Shown in pieces: positions 42,339 through 51,811 of a stretch of 64,000 bases of DNA. The translations under genes and the position numbers were made by a program. Source of the DNA: Parasphingorhabdus litoris DSM 22379 (GTDB taxonomy: Bacteria > Pseudomonadota > Alphaproteobacteria > Sphingomonadales > Sphingomonadaceae); NCBI RefSeq assembly GCF_020906275.1, contig NZ_CP086727.1, forward strand, positions 2,914,001-2,978,000, read 5' to 3'. Within the stretch, counting starts at the first letter, position 1. Each line of letters starts with the position of its first letter. Below the pieces are notes generated by a model that saw only the letters and a list, made by a program, of their open reading frames with translations, was not told the DNA's origin and ran no database searches.

Positions 42339-43265
42339 TTAGTTCATTTCTCGCCGATATTTCGTCGGAGCAACACCGAATTTTCCGGCAAATGCGCGGG
42401 TGAAAGCAGCAGGTGATTGATATCCTGTCTCGGCGGCAACTTGCTGCACGGTGATATTGCTTTCATCCAGAAGCGAGAGCGCCTTTTGCAGTCTCCAGTC
42501 AGACAGATAGGACATCGGCCCTTGTCCGATGAGCTCTGCAAATCGGTCGGCGAAACTGCTGCGCGACATGCCCACTTCGCGGGCGAGGCTTTGAACGGTC
42601 CAGGCGGAAGATGGTTGTCTGTGCAACAGCTCCAGCGCCTGACCAACATGCGGGTCCTGAAAACCTTTAAGCAGCGGCTCCATCTGTCCTTGTTCTTCGA
42701 TCCCCATACGCAGCAGTTCGATAAACATGACCTCAGACAAGCGGCGGACGGACGCATCCGAGCCCACATGCTCCGCAAACATTTGCCGCGATATCAGGCG
42801 CAATATCTCGTCCAGCCATGGATTTTGCGCACGCATGGAAGAAGTTGTGAGTAAAAAGTCAGGCAGCGCACGAAGCATCGGGTGATCGGCATTTTTGCGA
42901 AATGTGAAATGGCCGCAGACCAATTGTGTATTGGCCGATTTGTCACCATCGCCAACCACCAAAACACCTTCACCATCATATTCGACCTGTTCAAGAACCG
43001 TCTCTAATGACGGGGCGCTGTCCACCGGGCTGTCCGACAACATATGGGTCTGTCCGCGGGGAATTAGTATCAGGTCGCCAGGATAGAGCGTCATCACGCG
43101 ATCACCAGGCAGGGTGACGGTGCATTGGCCCTGGACGACGAGATGAAACCGGGCGGCGCCTTCAAGCACCGGCACCGTCACCGACCAAGGAGCGGAAAAA
43201 TCCGTCCGGAAATATAAAGCCCCGTTGAGGTCGAGCGTATCGAGTATGTCGTTGAGAATATCCAT
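42339..43265 (-). CDS. AraC-family transcriptional regulator
   Basis: Activator of 308 residues. The N-terminal cupin-type effector domain has GAARFHLVVQGQCTVTLPGD and LYPGDLILIPRGQTHMLSDS. The C-terminal double HTH has WTVQSLAREVGMSRSSFADR and FAELIGQGPMSYLSDWRLQK, SNITVQQVAAETGYQSPAAF, TRAFAGKFGVAPTKYRREMN. Effector unknown. It lies upstream of, and in the same direction as, the CMD-YHS-MAPEG genes and probably regulates them. That is an inference from position. Confidence 0.93.
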   Translation of the reverse strand: MDILNDILDTLDLNGALYFRTDFSAPWSVTVPVLEGAARFHLVVQGQCTVTLPGDRVMTLYPGDLILIPRGQTHMLSDSPVDSAPSLETVLEQVEYDGEGVLVVGDGDKSANTQLVCGHFTFRKNADHPMLRALPDFLLTTSSMRAQNPWLDEILRLISRQMFAEHVGSDASVRRLSEVMFIELLRMGIEEQGQMEPLLKGFQDPHVGQALELLHRQPSSAWTVQSLAREVGMSRSSFADRFAELIGQGPMSYLSDWRLQKALSLLDESNITVQQVAAETGYQSPAAFTRAFAGKFGVAPTKYRREMN

Positions 43266-43495
43266 GCAAATATCCTACAGTTTTGCAGTTAGGCCATCAA
43301 TTGTGAAAGAATATGCCAGAGATCCGGAACAGTTTGCAGATCGTCCGGTCCCGTAGTGGGCAATAACAGCGAAGCATGTCCGTTTAGGGCGCAAGAGCGG
43401 ACATAAGGGATGTCCTAAAATTGTAGAACGAAGCTTTATCTGCCAATAACGCTACATGACGCGTATTGAACGACTAGAACAGGCCATTTCCAATC

Positions 43496-43780
43496 TTGCG
43501 GCAAAATGCCGATGAACAGCACGCTTATCTTGAAAGCATCTTGGCTCCAGTGAGTGGTTATAACGACGGCCGAGGGTACGGGAAACAAAATCTCGCGCTT
43601 GTCAACTATAGTCGACGGTATCTTGGACAATTGGCTCGCATCTCATGGCTGGCACCAGACATCATCGCATCCATCATGGAAGGTACCCAGCCTGTAGATC
43701 TCACTGGCCGCAAACTGACTCGCGCCAATGCCATTCCGCTGGATTGGCCAAGTCAGCGAACAATGTTCGGGTTCGCCTGA
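43496..43780 (+). pseudogene. Serine recombinase C-terminal domain remnant
   Basis: Orphan C-terminal part of a large serine recombinase. ISWLAPDIIASIMEGTQPVD, LTGRKLTRAN and IPLDWPSQRTMFGFA match the end of the recombinase at 8872-9186 closely. The catalytic and DNA-binding parts are gone. The preceding 43266-43495 contains only noise and short hairpins such as TGTCCG/CGGACA near 43378-43404. A TTG at 43496 opens a frame but is probably not a real start. The stop is 205 bp from the tRNA-Thr CCA end, as against 202 bp at tRNA-Phe. Confidence 0.7.
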
Positions 43781-43800
43781 CTTTCTGTCCAAAACCACCA

Positions 43801-43886
43801 TCTGCATCTGACAGCCACGAAATCGGCCTGTGAGACTTTTGGCAGAAATTGGCCATTCTCGCCGCCGCCAAATGGTCTCTAGCCAC
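43801..43886 (+). repeat. Conserved non-coding tail, copy 2 (remnant to tRNA-Thr)
   Basis: Non-coding sequence homologous to 9206-9290. The clearest block, 43864-43886, has GCCGCCAAATGGTCTCTAGC. Further matches are TGCATCTG near 43803 and a GAGAC-TTGGCA-like block at 43832-43844. Its survival while the recombinase decayed suggests function, or simply recent loss. Confidence 0.6.
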
Positions 43887-43985
43887 CATTTTGTATCCCG
43901 CAGTTTACCTAACCCTCGGAAGTCTGGGGACTAATTCAGGCAACAAGAATGCATCTAAGCACTTGATATAAAAGGGAAAAATGCG

Positions 43986-44061
43986 TGGTGCCGCTTAGAG
44001 GACTCGAACCTCTGACCCCATCATTACGAATGATGTGCTCTACCACCTGAGCTAAAGCGGC
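43986..44061 (-). tRNA. tRNA-Thr (CGT)
   Basis: Complete cloverleaf on the minus strand with CCA encoded. The acceptor is GCCGCTT with AAGCGGC, the D-arm has CAGGTGGTAGAG, and the anticodon stem-loop CATCA-TTCGTAA-TGATG gives anticodon CGT. The T-loop is TTCGAGT. The CCA end is at 43986-43988. It borders the recombinase relic. Confidence 0.97.
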
Positions 44062-44276
44062 ATTCAACCTCGCACTTTAGTTGCACGGGGCAAATACTTA
44101 ACGGTTGCGCCCTTAACAGCCGGTCTTCGCCGTGACAAGCCCGCCTTTTCTCTTTGGTAAGATAACAAGCCTATTCGTGCTGCGCAGCGGGGGAGAAAAG
44201 TTCGAATCGTTTACCAGATATTTACCATGGCTGCTGCAAACCAGAGTGTAGATGAGTAGATAAAGTAGGATTAGGC

Positions 44277-45629
44277 ATGGAAAACCTTCGCAATTCTGAT
44301 GAAAACAGCGTTCTGACCACCGGTCCAGACGCCGATTACATCGCCTATGAAGATGATGAAGTAACGCAAGAAGCGCCGCCTGCGATCGGTCAGGATGAGC
44401 GCCGCATGCACGTGCGTGCCTATAATTTCTGGGCCGGCCTGCTCGGAGAGCGCCAGTTTCCTAGCGTTGAAGATCTTGATCCGGAATCGGACAAGGATTT
44501 TGGACCGAACAGTGTCTTACTGGACTTTACCAATGGCGTAGAGAATCCGTCCATCCAATTTCTCGGCAAATCACTGCGCCAAGAATGTGAATTGGATGAC
44601 AGCATAACAACGATTGATCAGGTTCCAGCGCGGTCTTTGCTGTCGCGTATCACCGATCACTATCTGCAAATTATCGCCAATCAGGCGCCCATTGGTTTTG
44701 AGGCTGAATTTGTAAATCAGCGCGGCATTACCATCATGTACCGCGGCATCTTGCTGCCATTTTCTACTGATGATGATACGATCGATTTCATTTACGGCGT
44801 AATTAACTGGAAAGAAGTCGCGGACGACGCGTTTTCGAAAGAACTGGAAGAACAGGTTGCGCAAGCGATGCGTTCGGCTCCGGAAAAAACAGAAACCGGA
44901 CCGATCTGGGCCGATAGCCCAACGTCAGCGCCGCTGGAACTAACAGCAGAAGATGCCGCCGCTGCCACGGCCGCTCTCGTTGGCGGCGACCATATTGAGC
45001 TGGAAGACATTACTGATCAACCCAGCGAAGACGCGAGTCTGGCTGACTGGCTTGTCGCAGCACGCAGCAGCGCGGATAATGCGGCTCATAGTGAGCAACG
45101 CAGCCGCGCGGCACTTTATAACGCCATCGGACAAGCTTATGATTTTTACCTGATGACCGAAGCCCATCCGCAAGACTATGCGGCTCTGCTCGAAGATTCA
45201 GGGCTGAAAGCCCAGGAACGAGCACCGATGACTCCCATCGTCAAACTCGTCTTTGGTGCACATTATGACAAGACGCGATTGACTGAATATGCCGCGGCCC
45301 TGCGCTTTGCAAAACAGGCAGGCATTGAGAAAGGTGCCTTTGCCAACTATCTTGAAAACTATGATGGCGGCCTGAAAGCCGTTGTCTATGCCGAACGCGA
45401 CGCACGTAATCCAAAACAGAAAACAACCGAAGCCGTTGCTCAAAACGAAGATGTGCTGGAGCGTTTACGCAATGCACCCAGCCGCCAGCTAGCCGATATT
45501 GACGCCGGTGATGCAGAATTTGTCGTTCTGGTGGCGCGCCGCGATGACAGTGGTCAATTAGCAATAGTCGGCCCAGTGCTGGGTGACCAGAAACTGACCG
45601 ACAAGGCTCTGAAACAGACAAGCGTTTAA
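44277..45629 (+). CDS. PAS-like hypothetical protein upstream of NAD-GDH
   Basis: Cytosolic protein of 450 residues. Residues about 45-185 look like a PAS_5/DUF1854-type domain: RAYNFWAGLLGERQFPSVED, LDPESDKDFGPNSVLLDFTN and GITIMYRGILLPFSTDDDTI. The C-terminal half is helical and acidic (LADWLVAARSSADNAAHSEQ; LYNAIGQAYDFYLMTEAHPQ). Sensory or second-messenger-linked function is possible but not shown. The next gene is NAD-glutamate dehydrogenase, with an extended palindrome between. Such PAS-like genes recur with GDH in sphingomonads as far as I recall. Confidence 0.75.
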   Translation: MENLRNSDENSVLTTGPDADYIAYEDDEVTQEAPPAIGQDERRMHVRAYNFWAGLLGERQFPSVEDLDPESDKDFGPNSVLLDFTNGVENPSIQFLGKSLRQECELDDSITTIDQVPARSLLSRITDHYLQIIANQAPIGFEAEFVNQRGITIMYRGILLPFSTDDDTIDFIYGVINWKEVADDAFSKELEEQVAQAMRSAPEKTETGPIWADSPTSAPLELTAEDAAAATAALVGGDHIELEDITDQPSEDASLADWLVAARSSADNAAHSEQRSRAALYNAIGQAYDFYLMTEAHPQDYAALLEDSGLKAQERAPMTPIVKLVFGAHYDKTRLTEYAAALRFAKQAGIEKGAFANYLENYDGGLKAVVYAERDARNPKQKTTEAVAQNEDVLERLRNAPSRQLADIDAGDAEFVVLVARRDDSGQLAIVGPVLGDQKLTDKALKQTSV

Positions 45630-45700
45630 AAGCTTTTCGCGGATCAGCCAGTATATCATACTAGTTTCATATGTAACTAATATATCACGCTTGCTACATA

Positions 45701-45732
45701 TTCGGTCTATCACGCGATCGTGATATGCCGAA
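45701..45732. promoter_or_regulatory. Extended palindrome before NAD-GDH
   Basis: TATCACG-CGAT-CGTGATA (45708-45725) is flanked by TTCGG (45701-45705) and CCGAA (45728-45732), giving a 32-bp imperfect dyad. TATCACG also occurs at 45692-45698. There is no U-tract. It lies 84 bases before the GDH ATG and is a candidate operator for nitrogen or amino-acid control. Confidence 0.5.
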
Positions 45733-45816
45733 CGGCCTTGAGCATGATCTATATTAGGCGCATAAGGACGCTCCAACAGACGGACACTTGATCCGGACTT
45801 ATAGTTTGGGGGAACC

Positions 45817-48800
45817 ATGACTGGTAACCGTGATGCGACAGCAGCGAAAACGACCAAATCTACGGCCGACAAGACACTCAAGAAAAATTTAACCACCGCT
45901 TTTCAGGACAGTGCCCTGCCCGGTGAAAATATTGGCTTTGACGACAAAGCTTGCAAGGAAGCCGTCAAATTCCTCCTTGACGCTGGCATGCAACGTGCCG
46001 CCTCTGAGGCTAATCTGCTACTTGAAAGTGTTACGAGCGATCGCGGAAAGCGGCATTTGCGTCTTGCCATCGTCAATGATGATATGCCGTTTCTGGTCGA
46101 CTCCGTCTGTGCGACCATCGCTAGCTATGGTCTGAATATTGGGCGGCTCATCCATCCAGTGATTGGTGTCAAACGCGATAGCAAAGGAAAGCTGCTCGCC
46201 ATTCACAACGATCCTGACCAGGGGGAAAAGCGCGAGTCGATCATCTATATCGAGCTGGAACGGACTGATGCCAAGATACGCCGGATGCTGGAACGAGCAC
46301 TGCGCAAGAATCTGTTGGACGTCTCGGCTGCCGTCACCGACTGGCTAAAACTACAAGTCGCTTTGGGGGAAGATGCCGATAATCAGCCTGAAGGCGAAGG
46401 CACTGCTCTTGTTCGCTGGTTCTTGGATCGCAATTTCACGCTACTTGCACATGAAAAAGTGGATGAAAAAGGACAAAGAACCGACCGCATCGGTGTAGGG
46501 CGGATGCGAGACAAACCAGCGCTTTCAAAAGAAAGCCAAAAACGGGCCTTCGCCTGGTTCAAAGCGGGTGGTCAGGCACCGTTGATCGTCAAATCAAATC
46601 AGGTATCAACGGTTCATCGTCATGTCCTGATGGATGTTATCATCATGCCGATCCGTGAAAAAGATGCACTGGTCGGCCTGTCCATAACAGCAGGTCTTTG
46701 GACCAGTGCCGCTTTGGCGGCACCGCCCGAGAAAGTGCCACTGCTTCGCACACAATTGGCGCGTCTTTTTGACAAATTTGAATTTGCACCAACCGGTCAT
46801 GCCGGTAAATCGCTCACCCACGCGCTGACTTCATTGCCTCATGATATCCTGATAACCTTCAAACAGGAAGATCTTGAGAGGCTGGCGCTAATCTCTATGT
46901 CGTTGATCGATCGTCCGCGACCCAAATTGCACAGCGTTATGTCGCCATTGAATCGGCATCTCTATGCGTTCATCTGGCTACCGCGCGAACAGCTCTCGAC
47001 AGCCCGTCGGGAAAATATTCAGGCGATGCTTACTGAATACACCGGCGCACGAATATTGAGCTGGTCCAATACGCTGGACGAGGGTGGCATTTCTTCTCTG
47101 CGATATATTCTCGACATGGGCGCGGACAGCAAGATACCGGACCCGGATGTGCTGGACCACCAACTCGAAAATATGATCCGAGGATGGCGTCCAGAAGTGG
47201 CCAGTCATCTTAGTGAATTTGTACCGGACAATCGGGCCGAAATTCTGGCGCAACGCTATGCTGACTGTTTCCCCGGAACATATCAGTCAATCTATGGCGC
47301 GGAAGAGGCAGCGCGTGACATCATGCGGCTGTTTCAACTTGAACGCGGCGGACAGAAATCGACAAGGCTCTATCGGCTAGAGGGTGATGCGGAACATCTG
47401 CTGCGGCTCAAAGTCTATCATCTTGGCGGTGTTTTGCCGCTGTCAGATGCCGTCCCAACTTTGGAAAATTTTGGTTTTTCCGTGCTCGAGGAACTACCGA
47501 CCCCACTTGATGAGGGGCGGCTCGGCTATATCCATGACTTTCAACTTTCGGTTGGCAATGCAGAGACCCGCGATGATTTGATCGCCCGAGCGTCAGAGAT
47601 TCAGGACGCGATCACAGGCGTTCTTGAAGGCGTTGCGGAAAATGATAGTTTCAACCAGCTAATCACTGCGACCGGAATAAGCGCGCAGTCGACCATTTGG
47701 ATTCGCGCCTGGTTCCGTTATCTACGCCAAACCGGTTTGAGCTATGGCATGATCACCGTTGTTGAAGCGCTTGCAGAGGCCGGTGATGTAACCCGCGGGC
47801 TGATCCATATGTTCAGTGCATTGCATGATCCAGCATTTGACGGCGGTGCAAAAGAAGCATTGGCGCAGGCCAAAAAGGATATCGAAACCGGCTTGGGTAA
47901 GGTCCAGGGTATCGATGACGATCGGATCCTGCGATTGTTTCGAGCCGTCATAGAATCCATTTTGCGTACCAATGCTTTTGCCGAAAGCGCTGAAGAGGCT
48001 CTCGCTTTCAAAATTGAAAGCGCGAAAATTCCTGACCTTCCGGCTCCCGTGCCCTGGCGCGAGATATTTGTTTATAGCCCAAGGGTGGAAGGCATCCATC
48101 TGCGTGCTGGTCCTGTAGCGCGCGGAGGGTTGCGCTGGTCCGACCGGCGCGACGATTTCCGCACCGAGATTTTGGGACTCATGAAAGCTCAGCGGGTGAA
48201 AAACGCTGTAATCGTTCCCACCGGTGCGAAGGGCGGTTTCTTTGCGAAACAACTTCCATCAGGCGATGATCGGGATGCCTTTATAACCGAGGGTGTTGCA
48301 TCCTATAGAGTTTTCATCAGCGCATTATTGTCCATCACCGACAACATCAAGAACGGCACGGTTGTGCCGCCCAAGGATGTCGTTCGGCTTGACCAAGATG
48401 ATCCTTATTTTGTGGTCGCCGCCGATAAAGGTACAGCCACCTTCTCGGATATCGCCAACGAAATTGCGATCGAAAAAGGCTTCTGGCTCGGTGATGCTTT
48501 CGCAAGCGGTGGCAGCAATGGCTATGATCACAAGGCCATGGGTATAACGGCACGTGGCGCATGGGTTTCTGTTCAGAGACATTTTGCCGAAATGGGCGTG
48601 GATATCCAGAACGAGCCAGTTAATGTGATCGGTGTTGGCGACATGTCTGGCGACGTATTTGGCAATGGCATGCTGCTGTCAAAATCGTTGCGCCTGGTCG
48701 CTGCCTTTGATCATCGGCATATTTTTATCGACCCGGATCCCGATCCTGCAACAAGCTGGAAGGAACGCAAACGCCTGTTTGAGTTGCCCCGCTCCAGCTG

Positions 48801-50499
48801 GGATGACTATAATAAAGACCTGATCTCCAAAGGTGGCGGTGTTTTCTCACGCCATTCGAAGACGTTGAAAATCAACAAGACAATCGCTACCTTATTAGAT
48901 CTACAAGGGGTAACGGAAGTTACACCATCGCGTCTGATTTCCGCGATACTGGCCAGCGATACCGATCTGCTGTGGTTCGGCGGGATCGGAACATATATCA
49001 AATCGTCTTCCGAAAATAATATCGAAGTCGGCGATCCATCGAACGATAATATCCGCATAAACGCCAAACAGTTACGTGTGAAGGTTATCGGCGAAGGCGC
49101 CAATTTAGGAATTACACAAGCCGGTCGGATCGCTTTTGCCGGCCGTGGGGGCCGGATCAACACCGATTTCATTGACAATAGCGCAGGTGTCGATTGCTCG
49201 GACAATGAAGTTAACATCAAAATTGCGCTTAATGCGGCGATGGCTGCTGGCCAGTTGAAGCTCTCGGCCCGCAACACACTACTGGAAAAAATGACCGATG
49301 ATGTCAGCGCGCTCGTTCTCGAAGACAATCGCCTGCAGGCACTGGGCCTTTCCATAGCAGAGATTGGCGGTAAAAAAACGCTGCCATCCTGCATCCGGCT
49401 GATTGAATATTTTGAAGAACAGGGCAGACTGGATCGCGCCGTTGAAGGGCTGGCGAACAATGAGGATCTCATTCGCCGTGGCCAGGAAGATCGCGGGTTA
49501 TTCCGTCCCGAGCTCGCAGTTCTGATCTCGACAGCAAAATTGGCGCTTCAGGATGCGATAGAGAATAGCACGTTGAGTACCGATCCCGGTCTCGAAAACG
49601 AGCTACTCAAAGCATTTCCTAGCGCCATCAAAGCAAAGCATAAAGACGCCGTCCTAAGCCACCAGTTGCGCCGGGAAATTATCGCGACGAAACTCGCTAA
49701 CCGGATGGTCAATCGTCTTGGCTTGATTGATCCTTTTGAGCTGGCAGAAGAAGAAGGCTGCTCATTGGGCGAAGTCGCCGCAGCTTTTGTCATGGCAGAA
49801 CGCCTGTTTGATGCGGAAACGATCTGGAAATCACTCGAAGATGCAAAAATTGGCGAAAATGTTCGATTGTTGCTCTTTGATCGCGTGGCTTATGTGCTTC
49901 GCTCCCATATGGCTGACCTGATGCGCATTGGCCTGACCAGTGGTACAATCGATGAAGCCGTCGACATGCTGGCACCCAATATAGCATTGCTAAATGATCA
50001 GGTAGACAGCCTGATAACAGAAGAAGGTCAGCTACAAGCAGCAAAACAGACAGGATTGCTGATAGAGGCTGGAGCGACCACCGAAATCGCTCATGAAATG
50101 GCCAACATCTATAAAAATGATGGCGCTGCTGGCATAGCCTATCTGGCCAAGACGCGGGACATTGACGCTATCGAAGTTGCCGCCGCGTTCACCAAGCTTG
50201 GAAGCCTGCTCGGGTTGGATTGGGCTCAGATGACAGCGACACGTATCAATCCGTCGGATCCTTGGGATCGTCTGCTCGTGGCAGGACTGGCTCGTGATTT
50301 CCAACAGATGCGCCTCGATTTCCTGAGACGGGCGCGGAGCAAGGATATGGATCAGTTTCTGGAGTCATGGGTTGAGAAAAATAATGCCCGGGTCGTACAA
50401 TTCCGGAATATTGTTGATCGGGCTCAGCTATCTCCCAGACCATCAATTGCCATGCTCGCCCAGATCGCCGGGCAGGCCCGCATATTACTGTCGCGCTAG
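45817..50499 (+). CDS. gdh: Large NAD-specific glutamate dehydrogenase
   Basis: NAD-dependent glutamate dehydrogenase of 1560 residues (GDH-180 type), catabolic: glutamate to 2-oxoglutarate and ammonia. The N-terminal ~700 residues are regulatory (ACT-like: DDMPFLVDSVCATIASYGLN; GFSVLEELPTPL). The catalytic core has RGGLRWSDRRDDFRTEILGL, MKAQRVKNAVIVPTGAKGGF (substrate and Lys), and GVGDMSGDVFGNGMLLSKSL with NAD binding. The long C-terminus (VMAERLFDAETIWKSLEDAK and on) is family-typical. Start ATG at 45817 with GGGGGAA upstream. Complete, with no frameshift seen. Confidence 0.96.
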   Translation: MTGNRDATAAKTTKSTADKTLKKNLTTAFQDSALPGENIGFDDKACKEAVKFLLDAGMQRAASEANLLLESVTSDRGKRHLRLAIVNDDMPFLVDSVCATIASYGLNIGRLIHPVIGVKRDSKGKLLAIHNDPDQGEKRESIIYIELERTDAKIRRMLERALRKNLLDVSAAVTDWLKLQVALGEDADNQPEGEGTALVRWFLDRNFTLLAHEKVDEKGQRTDRIGVGRMRDKPALSKESQKRAFAWFKAGGQAPLIVKSNQVSTVHRHVLMDVIIMPIREKDALVGLSITAGLWTSAALAAPPEKVPLLRTQLARLFDKFEFAPTGHAGKSLTHALTSLPHDILITFKQEDLERLALISMSLIDRPRPKLHSVMSPLNRHLYAFIWLPREQLSTARRENIQAMLTEYTGARILSWSNTLDEGGISSLRYILDMGADSKIPDPDVLDHQLENMIRGWRPEVASHLSEFVPDNRAEILAQRYADCFPGTYQSIYGAEEAARDIMRLFQLERGGQKSTRLYRLEGDAEHLLRLKVYHLGGVLPLSDAVPTLENFGFSVLEELPTPLDEGRLGYIHDFQLSVGNAETRDDLIARASEIQDAITGVLEGVAENDSFNQLITATGISAQSTIWIRAWFRYLRQTGLSYGMITVVEALAEAGDVTRGLIHMFSALHDPAFDGGAKEALAQAKKDIETGLGKVQGIDDDRILRLFRAVIESILRTNAFAESAEEALAFKIESAKIPDLPAPVPWREIFVYSPRVEGIHLRAGPVARGGLRWSDRRDDFRTEILGLMKAQRVKNAVIVPTGAKGGFFAKQLPSGDDRDAFITEGVASYRVFISALLSITDNIKNGTVVPPKDVVRLDQDDPYFVVAADKGTATFSDIANEIAIEKGFWLGDAFASGGSNGYDHKAMGITARGAWVSVQRHFAEMGVDIQNEPVNVIGVGDMSGDVFGNGMLLSKSLRLVAAFDHRHIFIDPDPDPATSWKERKRLFELPRSSWDDYNKDLISKGGGVFSRHSKTLKINKTIATLLDLQGVTEVTPSRLISAILASDTDLLWFGGIGTYIKSSSENNIEVGDPSNDNIRINAKQLRVKVIGEGANLGITQAGRIAFAGRGGRINTDFIDNSAGVDCSDNEVNIKIALNAAMAAGQLKLSARNTLLEKMTDDVSALVLEDNRLQALGLSIAEIGGKKTLPSCIRLIEYFEEQGRLDRAVEGLANNEDLIRRGQEDRGLFRPELAVLISTAKLALQDAIENSTLSTDPGLENELLKAFPSAIKAKHKDAVLSHQLRREIIATKLANRMVNRLGLIDPFELAEEEGCSLGEVAAAFVMAERLFDAETIWKSLEDAKIGENVRLLLFDRVAYVLRSHMADLMRIGLTSGTIDEAVDMLAPNIALLNDQVDSLITEEGQLQAAKQTGLLIEAGATTEIAHEMANIYKNDGAAGIAYLAKTRDIDAIEVAAAFTKLGSLLGLDWAQMTATRINPSDPWDRLLVAGLARDFQQMRLDFLRRARSKDMDQFLESWVEKNNARVVQFRNIVDRAQLSPRPSIAMLAQIAGQARILLSR

Positions 50500-50503
50500 G
50501 CCT

Positions 50504-51811
50504 CTAATAAATCCAGTGATTCAAGAGATGAAGCATAACGCCCACTAGGCCGCCAACCAGCGTACCGTTGACCCGAATATATTGGAGATCCCGGCCTACT
50601 GCATTTTCAACACGATCCGTAATCGTTTGTGCGTCCCAGCCGCGAATGGTTTCCGAAACCAGTTTGACGATATTGTCGCCATAGCTCGCCACAACCCCGG
50701 CAACAGCACGGCGCGCGAACCGGTTGAGTTGGCGATTAAGCAGTGGGTCTTTCTGAAGACTGCTACCCAGTTGCATAAGCGCATCACCGAAGTGGCCAGC
50801 CATCGCTGCCTCAGGATCGCGCGAGGCTTTGAGCAAGGCTTCGCGCCCGGATTCCCACATGCCATCAATCCAGTTTGCTATGGCGGGATTTTCGATCATT
50901 TCGAGCTTCCACTCATTGACCCGTTGTCGTAATGCCGGATCGCTTTTCAGCTCCTGCGCGAGTTGAACCAAGCTCTCCTCAGTCTTGGCGCGCACGGGAT
51001 GCTCGGGATCGGTCGCCATATCGGCCAATAGTTTGTACAAACCATCAACCACCTCGTTAGCCAGCCGGTCGTCCAGACCGGTCCAGCGCATCACTGTATT
51101 GGCGCGATCATGGACAATGGCGCGGATGACATATTCATTGGCGTCAAGTGTCCGATAGGCCCATTTGATTGTAGAATCGATCAATGGTCCGTGGCGATTT
51201 TCAGCCATAACGGATTCCAGAATCTGACCCATTGGCGTCGCGAGATCCAGTTCCTTTGCCTGTGTCTTTACGGCACCTTTAAACATGCTGCCAAGGCGGT
51301 CCTGGTCAAGCGAACCTATAATATCACCGATCAGCCGCGACGCACCCATACGCAACCGTCCCTCCCCACCGCTGGGTGATTTCAGGAACCGTCCGACGCC
51401 GCCTGCGAGATCAACCCCGTGCATCCGTTGCGCCACGATCCGTGAAACCAGGAAATTATTTTTCAGGAAGTTGGCGAGTGTATCGCCTATCCGGTCCTTG
51501 TTGCGCGGAATAATTGCCGTGTGCGGGATCGGCAGCCCCATTGGATGCCGGAACAAGGCAGTTACTGCAAACCAGTCCGCTATTCCGCCAATCATTGCCG
51601 CTTCTGCAAAAGCGCGAACAAAGCCTATCGCAGGATGCACTTCTTCAAAAGTTCGGGAGGTGAAATAGATCACCGCCATCAACACCAGCAAACCGGTCGC
51701 GATAATTTTCATATCGCGGCCAGCATTGTTCATGTCTCTTGTCATTGTGGACGAACCAGAAACCGGAATGCTGTTGGACTGCGGCGCCAATTTAGAAGAA
51801 AGCGGCTTCAC
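50504..51811 (-). CDS. DUF445 membrane protein
   Basis: Protein of 435 residues in the DUF445 family. KIIATGLLVLMAVIYFTSRT and PAIGFVRAFAEAAMIGGIAD WFAVTALFRHPMGLPIPHTA are the family hallmark. IIPRNKDRIGDTLANFLKNN follows and YIRVNGTLVGGLVGVMLHLL closes the protein with a helix. Function unknown; it is bacterial and membrane-anchored with a long helical cytoplasmic part. A GTG at 51811 overlaps the RND permease stop as GTGA; an ATG at 51745 is the alternative start. The position suggests co-expression with the pump. Confidence 0.9.
   Translation of the reverse strand: MKPLSSKLAPQSNSIPVSGSSTMTRDMNNAGRDMKIIATGLLVLMAVIYFTSRTFEEVHPAIGFVRAFAEAAMIGGIADWFAVTALFRHPMGLPIPHTAIIPRNKDRIGDTLANFLKNNFLVSRIVAQRMHGVDLAGGVGRFLKSPSGGEGRLRMGASRLIGDIIGSLDQDRLGSMFKGAVKTQAKELDLATPMGQILESVMAENRHGPLIDSTIKWAYRTLDANEYVIRAIVHDRANTVMRWTGLDDRLANEVVDGLYKLLADMATDPEHPVRAKTEESLVQLAQELKSDPALRQRVNEWKLEMIENPAIANWIDGMWESGREALLKASRDPEAAMAGHFGDALMQLGSSLQKDPLLNRQLNRFARRAVAGVVASYGDNIVKLVSETIRGWDAQTITDRVENAVGRDLQYIRVNGTLVGGLVGVMLHLLNHWIY

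Noticed and set aside
43266..43495. Remains of a recombinase N-terminus or other gene before the tRNA-Thr relic
   Set aside because: Only short hairpins and scattered stops are visible. No family sequence could be read in any frame.
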